NCBI GenBank assembly: GCA_964017155.1
Contig: OZ024855.1
Coordinates: 5,494,690-5,558,689 of the forward strand
Direction of reading: 5' to 3'
Source of the DNA: Oasisia sp. SBJ-2009
Lineage: Eukaryota; Annelida; Polychaeta; Sabellida; Siboglinidae
Length of the DNA: 64,000 nucleotides
This document shows positions 38,065 to 50,000 of the stretch, piece by piece. The position numbers and the translations under genes were made by a program. Position 1 is the first letter of the stretch; each line of letters starts with the position of its first letter. The notes under the pieces were generated by a model. The model was given only the letters and a program-made list of their open reading frames with translations, did not search any database and was not told where the DNA came from.

Positions 38065-41000
38065 GGCATAAACGATGACAGTGAAAGGTACTTATCGTCC
38101 AAGGTGCTTCTTCGATCTTGAAGTAGCAGGAGAACAAGGTTAGTATCTTCTTGGTGCAATCAACATGAATTTAAATTAGTATCCTTGTTTTAGAGAAATG
38201 TGTCAGACATCATAAGTGCATAGTGAATCATTTGTATGTTCAATTCCAAGGTTGTGATTAACTCTTAACAAGAGGGTTAAAACAAATTGCTTTCTGAAGG
38301 AGATCTGCATAATCATTTAGGACTGTTTTTAGTCATGTACTAATTAAATCACATTAACATGAGACTGAAAATTATTAAACAAATTTATGTGATCCTAATT
38401 ATTTGTAGACATTTAGTTATATTGATGTTTTTATTAAAATGTTAATGAAAAAGTTTGTAAACAATAAGAGCAAATAAGAATAAGGTTATAATTAGTCATT
38501 TCTGTCAATGTTGCTGCATATGTTGCTTATATGGAACACCATCTTTGAAATGCGACAGATAATAATTTTACTGCAAATTGTAAAATGCTTGTGGTTGTAT
38601 AAACTTCAAGCATACTACTAAACATTGACAAACAGTATTTAACTAAACCTTTTTTTTCTAAGTTCCACTTTATCTCGGAATTACTGGACCCATATTCTGT
38701 TCTAGTGGGACGTGTTGTGTTTGAACTCTTCTCCGATGTCTGCCCAAAGACGTGTGAGAACTTCCGTGCTCTATGCACTGGTAAGTGCATACTACTATCA
38801 ATACAAATGTGACAGTGCTATCACTATGTACATAGTGATTGCACTGTCACATTTGTATTGATAACATCTATCAATATTTTTATGTTATAGAGAGATAGTC
38901 CATGCTTATATAACAGTACTAATAAAACAATATTTCGTAACACTCGATGAATGTATCTCAGATTGTATAATATATAATAACAACATAACACTACAATATA
39001 AATGCACAGAGGTTCTTCGTTCTTAGGTTGTTTCCTCCAAACAGCCCAAACTTGGGCTAACGCAGGAGTTCTTCTCTAGAATTAGTGAGTCCACTACAGG
39101 TTACACATTTACCCCATATGTGGGATCTTTTACTTCCCTGGCATAGACACCAGATAGAAGGGACCACCGGCTTTTAGTTTCTCTTCCGAAAGACACAGGC
39201 AAATGTGGGGTAAACGAAATTGCCTAAGTTTCAAAATGTCAGTAGGTGGGATTGAACCACCGTCCCCTCGATTGACAGTCCGGCGCTCTACCCCGCGACC
39301 ACCGCTCCTCCCGGTGTAGATTGTGAGAGGTCACTAGTTGCTTGGTGTTTACAGGGGAGAAGGGAGACAGCACGGAGAGTGCCAAGCCCTTACACTACAA
39401 GGGTTCACCGTTCCACCGGGTCGTGAAGGACTTCATGATTCAAGGAGGAGACTTCACTAAGGGTAAGTTTTCACTGCAAACTGCATGACGGATGTCCCTG
39501 TTAAAATGTCAAGAGATTGTCAAAGTTCTCTCAAACCAAGGGAGGTAATGACTATGTAGCCAAACATTTGGTCATTGAAATATTTGTTTAGTTTTGACCT
39601 ATGTCTGATCGGCACAAGCATGAATAAACAATTTATTATTTCATAACATAGATGAAAGATTTGGTCACTGAAATATTTGGTATATTTAGACTTTTTGTAT
39701 AGTGTTGAAATGCAAGACAGGAAACAGCTAGACCAAATATTTCATTAGGCTACAGATAAGAAACATTTGGTCTGAACATCTGACTATTTTGTATCTGTGA
39801 ACGCAAGTTTTCTTTTGATAATATCTGTGAACTGTGTTATTAATGCATGGATAATTAGGGCCAGTGTCATTGCAGTTGCTGATATGGGAACAACTGTTTT
39901 TTGCTGTTATATAGTTTACTAACAAATAATAAATTTACTAAAGATGTTATTGAAGAATATTATAATAACTATGCCAAAACTTCAGTATATCTAAAAAAAA
40001 TATTTTTCCATGCCAAGACCAAAAAGTGACCGAAACATTTCTAAACAATAATGTATATAACAGTAATTTAGCACCATTGGAGCAGTAGAATGGTAAGCTC
40101 TGACATTGTTGGTGGTTGTTTGTTTAAAGGCAATGGTACTGGAGGAGAGTCCATCTATGGTCGGGTCTTTCCAGGTAAGTGATTGCAATAAAGAAAAGAA
40201 GGTAAATTAGTTATTGACATCATCACAATTCCTACAAAAATAAAACATAGACTATTCTGAATATGCTATATGTGTGACTAACATAACGTAGAGCGCAGTG
40301 GCTCATGGGTAGAGCTTCGGACTCTCGACTACGAGAATCCGGGTTCGAATCCTGGCTGCGGCGTTAAAACCTTGGGCAAGTTTTTTCACTCTACACTGCT
40401 CCAGTTCACTCAGCTGAATTAAATTAAATGAGTACCTGGCTATAGACAGTGGTGGATATGTGTACGAGCAGCCTTCGCGCATTAATTGTAGCATATGGCT
40501 GGATGCTTCCCAGAGAAGCCGAGATGGTGTATGAGTGAACAGGTCTGTCAGGGAAGTAAAGTGTAAAGTGCTTTGAACGGTCCTGAGGATTGGATATTGC
40601 GCTATATAAGAACTGCCTTTAACATTTAATTTACTGTCTGTGCAAGTAGTGCAAGAATTATGTTTTCATGCAGGGACATTGTTGTCAGTTCAAAGTTTGT
40701 TTAAAAGTCTGTCATCCAACATGTTTTGCATGGTAAACAAGTGCAAATTAATATTTTAGTTAGGGCTTCCCATTTATTTTCACATAGAAAATATACATAC
40801 AGCACCACTCTTTCTTGCTGGCCAGTTTCCAACAGTGACCTACAAAACTGTAATTGGAACCAGTTGCTTCCCATTTCTATACAGGATGACCAATGAGATC
40901 AACACTGAGACTTAGTTAGTTGTCATTACCCTGTGTTGGTGCACCTGCCCAATCACGGTTACAGTAGCTGACTTGTAGACCTCATTTGCTGCAGATGAAA

Positions 41001-44000
41001 ACTTCGTTTTGAAGCACGAGAAAGACTTTTTATTGTCGATGGCGAATCGTGGCAAAGACACCAACGGATCTCAGTTTTTCATGTGAGTACTCTATATAGG
41101 CACAGCAGAAATGAGTACATTTCCCACATGAATTGAAGGCATGAATATTGTCGCAGAAAAATGTGTAATCCCAGCAAATGATAGTTAAGTGATGACTTAT
41201 CACCTTGATTGGCCTTTCGAGTTTTCTCAAAAGTGTACGTGTGGAGACTGTTTATTACACCTTAATCAACTTTTGCACAGCTAATGTGGGTGTGATGCAC
41301 CCTGTACAAACAGTTAGACACATGTAATCATTTATTAGTCACTTATCAACTAAGTGATATGATAGGAGCTCCTGGTTTAGATTATTATTGTGTAGTCATC
41401 ATAGTTACAAAAACAGCATCACCTCTTGCAGGGTCCGTACGGGGCCTTGAAAGTCACGAAAAGCCTTGAATTTGATTGAACCAAATTCAAAGCCTTGAAA
41501 TCCTTGTGAGTATTCTTGGAACGTCTTGGATTTAATTGTGGTCAATAAAATATTGTTTTGATTCAAATGGTGTGATGAATAACAGCCAGAAAAGGAAAAG
41601 CACAAAAATAGCTCATGTGCACATTGGACAATCGGCATTTAATTGTGGTTGGCGCCATTGTTTTCTTAGTCAAGTAATTTTTTTAATGTTAACTTAATTT
41701 ACTGCGCTTAAAAGTACATATGTAGTTAAAACAGTATTGAATTTGTTTTTTTAAGTAGCCTAGAAAAAGTCTTGAATAGCCTTGAAGTTCAAATGTCTAG
41801 ATGTGTACGGACCCTGCTCTTGTCTTATGCCGTCCGTATATACATACGGACACTCAGTCAGTGGTGAATTAATCGCATTTGACCCTTGACCTTTGCGTTT
41901 CAGTTGATACTCCGTGTTGCTAAATACTGGCACCACGGGCCGGTAAATAACCGGCACTACGCACCGGTAAATAACCGGTACTGCGCGCCGACCAGTATAA
42001 AACTGGCGCTACACGCCGGTACATAACTGGCACTGCGCGCCGGTACATAACTGGCGCAACACGCCGGTCTAAAACTGGCCCCCGAAGCCAGTTTATTCAT
42101 GGCGCTACCGGGTAAATGTGCGTCGGTCGATTGCATTCGTTTAAAATAATGATCTTTGCTGTTTGTAGAGAAACTGACTTCGTTTGTACAGCACTGACTG
42201 TAGTGTGAAGGTAAACGCTGGTTGGTTTTTGCTGTGGTTGAACAGTCGGCCGTTTTATAACTTACCAACTACGTTCGTTTCAGGGGTGGCACTCGTGGGT
42301 GCTGCTACAAAATATCACTGTCAGAAATGTTCCCTTTAGCAATGTCTTACGGAAGTTTAGGTGTAACTGGGTATGTAGTATTGCATTCTAAATGTTGTCT
42401 GGTCAAAGGTGGTTAGGTTGAAGTAAGACAAATGTATGCTTGATTGTGGTTTTATTCTATTAACAAGGGTATTTGAGTTAGGGAACCATCTAGAGAATGC
42501 AGTTGAGTTGTGACACAAGATGTAGATGTTTGGTATCTAGGACAATCTGCTTCTCCACCATGCATCAGTAACATTTGTTTGTTTTCATGGTTCGTGCATC
42601 TACAAAACAGACTGATGAAGTCAGCTCCTCATTTGGATGGGTGAGTTAACTTATCTTTTCTATGTTCAGCTGTCGCCATTTCATAGACTGCTTGTGTGCT
42701 GCTGTATTGTCACCGCATACCGTAAATCCTGTATTACTAGCCGCACCCCTAATTAAAGCTGCACCCTGACTTTTGACCTAAATCCCGAATTTCTTCCGCG
42801 CTGTTTGATATCGGCAAAACCCTTAATTAAAGCCGCACCCCGACTTTGAGCCAATACCATTAATTACGTGCGACATACTGCCGTAGCGCACGCAATTTGG
42901 AAACATTTTAATGTGTTTCATAAAAGTTATAATTTTGCTAATAATGATCATAAATGAATAACTGAAACACTCATTACTGTAATGCATTTATAATTACGAC
43001 ACAGTATGTATTTTAATCGGAATATTACTACGTGGATTTGGACAAAAACAGGGAAAACAATAACCAGAATTTCACCATGCTATCAGAATATAATTGGGTG
43101 GCAGAATGTCCATACATCCAATGGATAACATGTAGCCACTTATTTAAACTATTCAATGGTGCTAAAATTATAAAAAATACGTTAAGAAGTTTGGGTTTTA
43201 TAGGATTTTATGTAGAATCATGCATAATGCTGGCGCCTATAAAGGGTCAGCTACGGTACGCATTCTAGACAAACACAGGTGGCTGGTGGCCTAATTAGGG
43301 GAGACTGTCTGAGTTGCGTCCGCTCCCACGCTGGCGGGGGACAGCAAGTTTATTACATTGTTGCTAGCCGGCAAGGAAGCCTCTTTGAAGTATAGGCAGG
43401 CCTGGTCGATGCAGCGCCCAGGCACAGGGAGGTCCGGGTTACAACAACAGAAAGCAAATGTAATTAACTTGGTCTTCAGTGGTTAAGAGAAGCCCTGGTT
43501 AGAGTGTGGTGTTATTTTGACAATCAGCATGAAGCCAGGCTTTTGTAAACGTGTGAATATTGTTCTTTGAACTGAGATTAAAACTAGTGACAGAACAAAA
43601 CAGACGGCGTGGGATTGATGCCAACAAAGGACGATGACATAATATTTATTTGCTGGCGCTTGGGGCAGCGGTAGCAGCAACGACTCAGACACCGATACAC
43701 TACACGCCTACTGAAAGACACTGTCATGCCATTCGCGACAGAGTTCTTTGTCTGACAGCGACAATACTACAATAGTGATGACAAAGGATTAAATTAACTG
43801 TGAAAGGACTTATTTCATCATATTTAATGATGATCGTCTGGTGCACGCGGACTCACGGCAACGGTCAACGATGTTGCCAACCACAACATTATGGATACGT
43901 GAAATGGCGCCGCCGTGCCGTTCCCTTCCCCAACCTTGCCAAGCCCAAGGCATTCTTTGATGGCGACGATGAAACGGACTTTTGTGGAGTTTAACTATGA

Positions 44001-47000
44001 CATGTTTTCACATTCTGATCGTTGTATCTGAACATTTTATGGACATGGGATTTTATTAACTGTGTCATATCATTTGTTTTGCATAAGTGGCAATTGTAAT
44101 ACAATGAATTATTTATAAAACCGGCTTCGTTTCTACTGACAATTCTGTGACCCAAATGTCAATTTATGTCGGCAAATTACTGTATTTAAAGCCACACCCC
44201 AACTTTTGTTGCGTTTTCGTCCTCATTTCGGCTACACACTACTGTAATAGTAGCCGCGGCTAGTAATACAGGATTTACGGTACATAGAATATAAAAAAAT
44301 TGTTGTAGCTATATGTATCTTTAAATACCTAGTTGTTAACTTGTTGTTTATTTATTTACTATTATCGTATTCAGTGAATGATTGAAATCTGTATTTCATT
44401 ACATGATATCCTATTATGAACAGCAATTAAAACCAGTCTTTGAAATGTGGCAACAGCCAAATATTAAAAGTACTGCGGTTGTTTAAACTGTGTGGTATAT
44501 GCCTTCTTTGTGTACTTATATAGTTGTTGTTACATGATTTATAGCTAATGCTCTAAATTGGTTTCTCAGAAAAGATTTATTTTATATAAATGCTATATAT
44601 TGTTATTTTATGGTTTTGATGGCAGAATTAGTGTGTAAATATTGTATTCATTCTATTAAGCATCAATACCCTAATAAGCAGACACCCCCTTTTTAGCATC
44701 GTCTGATACCATGACAATGATCTACAAAACGAACATTCACTGTTGCTTCAATAACTATAATCTAATATCTACAAATGTCACGCTAGACTGAATGGTCAGG
44801 TGATGACAAATGTACAAAACACGACAAAATCATGCGGTTTTAATGTAATGTAAGCTCATATCTTAGTTCTTAGGTTGTTTCCTCCAAACAGCCCAAACTT
44901 GGGCTAACGCAGGAGTTCTTCTCTAGAATTAGTGAGTCCACTACAGGTTACACATTTACCCCCTATGTGGGATCTTTTACTTCCCCTGGCATAGACACCA
45001 GATAGAAGGGACCACCGGCTGTTAGTGTCTCTTCCGAAAGACGAAGGCAAATGTGGGGTAAACGAAATTGCCTAAGTTTCGAAACGGCGGTAGGTGGGAT
45101 TGAACCACCGTCCCCTCGATTGACAGTCCGGCGCTCTACCGCGCGACCAACGCTCCCCATATCTGATCAATTGCTTGCTAGTCACATCTGATCACTTTTG
45201 ACAATTCATTTCATGACGTCTGTTCCCCAGAGTGCACACTGTGTTTGGCCAAGTGATCTCGGGCGAGGCGATCCTTCGGATGATAGAGAACCTGCCGACG
45301 GACACCGAGAGCAAGCCCACCTGCGACGTCCACATCGCCAACTGTGGGGAGCTCGTGCTGCAGCTCAAGACAAAAGGTAGGACGACGGCCACTTGTTGCA
45401 TACAAGAGCAAAGTGATACAGACAGTCAGGGCTTTATGCACGATAAATGTTTTGCCCGTCACACTTTTTGATGGACATGTGGATGTATGTGTACATGGGT
45501 AGTTGATGTGTTGTGTGGCCTGAAATAAACTACGCAATACATATGACACAAATTTTCAAGGCATAACTGACAGTATATGTTATTTTTGAAGACATTTGTT
45601 TACCCAGCCACAGCAGCTTTTCGCCATCCAAATAACCAGGTGGACAGGTCTCTGCAGACAGTCTCACCATTGTCTGATACGACAGGTCTCTGCTGACAGT
45701 CTCACCATTGTCTGATACGACAGGTCTCTGCTGACAGTCTCACCATTGTCTGATACGACAGGTCTCTGCTGACAGTCTCACCATTGTCTGATACGACAGG
45801 TCTCTGCTGACAGTCTCACCATTGTCTGAGACACAATTACACACCCAGCACTTGTTTGTCATCAGAATGTAATCCTGTGTCTCCTAAATGGTTGTAGATC
45901 AGACAAATTGTTATTCCATATGTTTTTGTGGGTTCAGGCATTCAACATCTGTACTGATGTCAATGTGAATATAAGAAGACGTGCACCTCCGTCATAAATA
46001 CAAACACTGCGTTATAAATACAAACACTGCGTTATAAATACAAACACTGCGTCATAAATACAAACACTGCGTCATAAATACAAACACTCCGTCATAAATA
46101 CAAACACTCCGTCATAAATACAAACACTCCATCATAAATACAAACACTCCGTCATAAATACAAACACTCCGTGCTGCCACAAGAAATAAACCCTACTGTC
46201 AGTGTCCGGTGACATTTAGCACAGTTTGAAACTGTCCCCAACTGGAGAGTTGTATTATAATATACAGAACATATTATAATGTTTGGTTTGGTGCGCTGGT
46301 TGCAGAGAAGAAAAAGAAGAAGAAAAAGAAGGCAGCAAAGGTGAAGGGAAGCGAAGGAAGTTCTGAGTCGTCGTCGAGCAGCAGCGACGTGTCATCGTCG
46401 GAGGAGAGTGAAGAAGAGGAGAAGAAGAAGAAGAGAAAGAAGAAGCACAAGAAGAAGGCTTCGAAGAAGAAGAAACACGAGAAGCACAAGGAGAGGTGAG
46501 AGGCAGGGTGTACAGGCGCATTCACCAGACAGTCAGGAAAACCAGATTTACATCTCGTCTAACACGAGCAAATTCATTCACTCTGCATTGCTCCAGTTTG
46601 CTTAGCTGACTATATAAGTACCTGACTATAGACAGAGTGGAGGAAATTATGTGAGGATACTTTGCAGCATGGCTGAAGGCTTCCCAGAGGAGTTGAAATG
46701 GTGTTCGATTAACCTATCCGTCAGGTTGGCCTGTTGCTTAGCAAAATCAGTCAAGCTGTCAAAATGGCTGCGTGAACACCTTCATTTCGCAGTATATTTT
46801 GTTGTTGAGATTCTAGTATCAGAAGATTATCTTTATTTAAGAAAGGTTATCTTTACGACAGAAACCTTAGGGGGAGTTGTTAATGTGTTTAATGTATGCA
46901 GTAATGTTTCATTTAGGATATGTCATAGTACAGCAATTTTAATTCAGTTCAGATACATAACCGTTATCAACATTGTTGACAAAGGCAGAGTTAGACGGAG

Positions 47001-50000
47001 GTCTTGTGCACAATTGTGTTTGTGACATAACCAAAGCGCGAATTAATGTATACATCAGTCGAACAGGTCTGTCAGGGAGGGGATTAAAATGTGAAATGCT
47101 CTGAGGAGTAAAATGTGAAATGCTTTGAGGAGTGCTAATGACTGGATACCATGTATGTAAAAACTTACCTTTAACTTACCTTTTCACTGTGCAGTTTGTT
47201 CTCCTTCCCCTCCACCTGTGCCTCACCCAGGCCCTGTGTTACACCTGTGCCTCATCCAGGCCCTGTGTTACACCTGTGCCTCTCCCAGGCCCTGTGTTAC
47301 ACCTGTGCCTCTCCCAGGCCCTGTGTTACACCTGTGTCTCACCCAGGCCCTGTGTTACACCTGTGCCTCACCCAGGCCCTGTGTTACACCTGTGCCTCAC
47401 CCAGGCTGTGTGTTACACCTGTGCCTCACCCAGGCTGTGTGTTACACCTGTGCCTCACCCAGACTGTGTGTTACACCTGTGTCTCACCCAGGCCCTGTGT
47501 TACACCTGTGTCTCACCCAGGCCCTGTGTTACACCTGTGTCTCACCCAGGCCCTCTGTTACACCTGTGCCTCATCCAGGCCCTGTGTTACACCTGTGTCT
47601 CACCCAGGCCCTCTGTTACACCTGTGCCTCATCCAGGCCCTGTGTTACACCTGTGCCTCACCCAGGCCCTGTGTTACACCTGTGCCTCGCCCAGGCCCTG
47701 TGTTACACCTGTGTCTCACCCAGGCTGTGTGTTACACCTGTGCCTCACCCAGGCTGTGTGTTACACCTGTGTCTCACCTAGGCCCTCTGTTACACCTGTG
47801 CCTCATCCAGGCCCTCTGTTACAGCAGTGCAAGTGAGGCGGATGGGACAACTGAGGAACCATCGGAGAAGTTCTACTCGACGGTTCGACCAGAGGAGATA
47901 CCCGACGTGCCAGAAAATCGCTTCCTATTTCGCGGCAGCCCACCGAAGAAAGCTGATGACAGCGGGTTAGTTGAGTGGTCTCATGTTTGTTCTACACAAC
48001 TATCAGTGCATGCAAAATGTATTAAAATTGAGTCCTGCCATTTGAAGGAAAATGGTGTTGTGTCGCATACCATGGAAGCAGACGTTGGTTTTGAATCATT
48101 TAGGTTTCAAAGTTACAATACCTTAATTAGTTGTCTTTGTGCAGTTGAGAAAATGTGAGGGATGTTATTAAGGTTTGTATACTGTGTAGTGACACTAACC
48201 ACCATATAGGGACAGGACATTGTGTTCCCCGTCACTGCATAGCCATTGGTCACTTCTACCAGGTGTCTCAGCCAGGTGAGGTAAAAGATCCAACATGTGG
48301 AGCCTTTTATGGACTCCATAGCTTCGTAAAAAGAAAACCGAAATGAAACCACTCCCTATGTTACCCCTTGATAAGCTTGTTTCGATGTGTAAAGCCGGTG
48401 ATTCAGTGTGCCATAAGTCAGTGATGTTTTTGCCATCTTCAGGGTAGCACCGGCTCGAGACAATGGCAGAAGCACCCAGCGTAACCCTTACGCATCACGG
48501 AGCAACTACGACCGGTCAGGACGCAAGATTAAGGGGCGTGGAACTGTGGTAAGTGTCGGGCGTTTCTAACACATTCACTGTATGTAGGGTCTGCACGGGA
48601 CCTTGAAAGTCTTGAATAGCCTTGAATTTGATTGGATCAAATTCAAGGCCTTGAAATCCTTGAATTTTACAAAGTAGTCTTGAATTTAAATGGGAGTCAA
48701 TAAAATATAATTTTGACTCAATTGTTGTGACGAATAACAGCCGGAAAAGGAAAAGCCTATGCACAAAAATAACTCGTGCACATTGGGCAATCAGCATTTC
48801 ATTGTGTTTTCTTAGTCGAGTAAAAACATTTAATGTTATCTTAACCCTGCAGGTGACCAAGAAAAATCCTCTGTGGCATACTGTTCCAATAAAAATCATA
48901 ACTTCGCTAATATTAGTCATAAAAATATGAATGATGCATCATCGCTAAAAGGTTGCTTTATTATAATAAAATTATAATATATGTAGAACAAATGAAAATC
49001 ATGCGGATATTTGTATTTGAAATTGAACTAAAAAAATAAACACCCATTTCATCATGCTGCCAGAAAATGATCGTGTGGACGAATATACTTCATCATTTAG
49101 ACAAATGTAGATTCATATATTAGCTGCGAAATAAAACAAAAATGAAACAAATCCGTTGAGAACTATGATATTTATGATTTTTTCCGACATAAAAATACGT
49201 TGATTCAAGGCGGCCGATTGCGGCCGCGCTCGTTACCGCTGCAACCCACGCGCTCGGCCGGAGAAATGTCGCGCTGCTAATTTGGTGAATTTTCACCCCA
49301 AAAACGCCTCCAAAGTCAATCAAACTACATGAACTAATATAATAACCTTGTTTATGAATACTGTCAAGCATTTTGTCAAAATATCAACGCAGAAACTTGA
49401 GATAATCCAAATTAAATTTGCGAAGCGGATAAACAGTTGTTTACCGCGCCGCCATTTTGTCTTCAACTTTGGCTTCGCGTGGACGATGACGCTACATTTG
49501 AAATCACGGTTCTGATTGGCTGGATGGACTGAACCCACGTGGTTTATTTTTGGCAGATTGGCCACTCACAGAGCTTTCTTTTGATACCGAATGTGTGGGG
49601 ATGTCGACTTTATGAATGGATGCGTAAATTCATTCATCTGGACATAGTAAAATCTCCCAAATATGGGCAGCAACTGTATCACGTGCTTTTTAAATTCGAC
49701 TGCGAAGAATCTGTCACTGAATCTCCGCAAGGAAAAATATACACGATCTAGAAAAATCTGTCAGCTATCCAATGATACCAAATTTTCGCATGTCAGTTTA
49801 GTGTAATGGAAATGAAAATTATTACAACAGAGGCAGGTGTATTTGGGCCGATTTTCGGCCCTGGTCACCTGCAGGGTTAATTTGACTGCACTTAAAAGTA
49901 CATATGTCATTAAAACAGTCTTTAATTTTTTTCTCAGATAGCCTTGAAAAGTCTTGAATAGCCTTAAATTTCATATGTCCAGATCTGTTCTGCACTATCA

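Noticed and set aside
40288..40362. A functional tRNA gene
   Set aside because: A and B boxes are present but the fold is imperfect and the sequence continues into a SINE body repeated at 56552.
43032..43994. Transposase gene in the mariner-like element
   Set aside because: Open frames are short and interrupted. Only a weak acidic tail is suggestive, so the element is called non-autonomous.
45084..45160. A functional tRNA gene on the minus strand
   Set aside because: It is the head of SINE-2, found again at 39015 and 51530 with the same downstream body.
46255..46605. Antisense Ser/Phe-rich frames at 46255-46525
   Set aside because: Mirror of the Lys/Glu-rich cyclophilin exon 46306-46495.
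47132..48158. A 234-320-residue Cys/Pro repeat protein
   Set aside because: A 29-bp repeat without stops opens all three forward frames. Only 47825-47965 is supported as coding by homology and splice phase.
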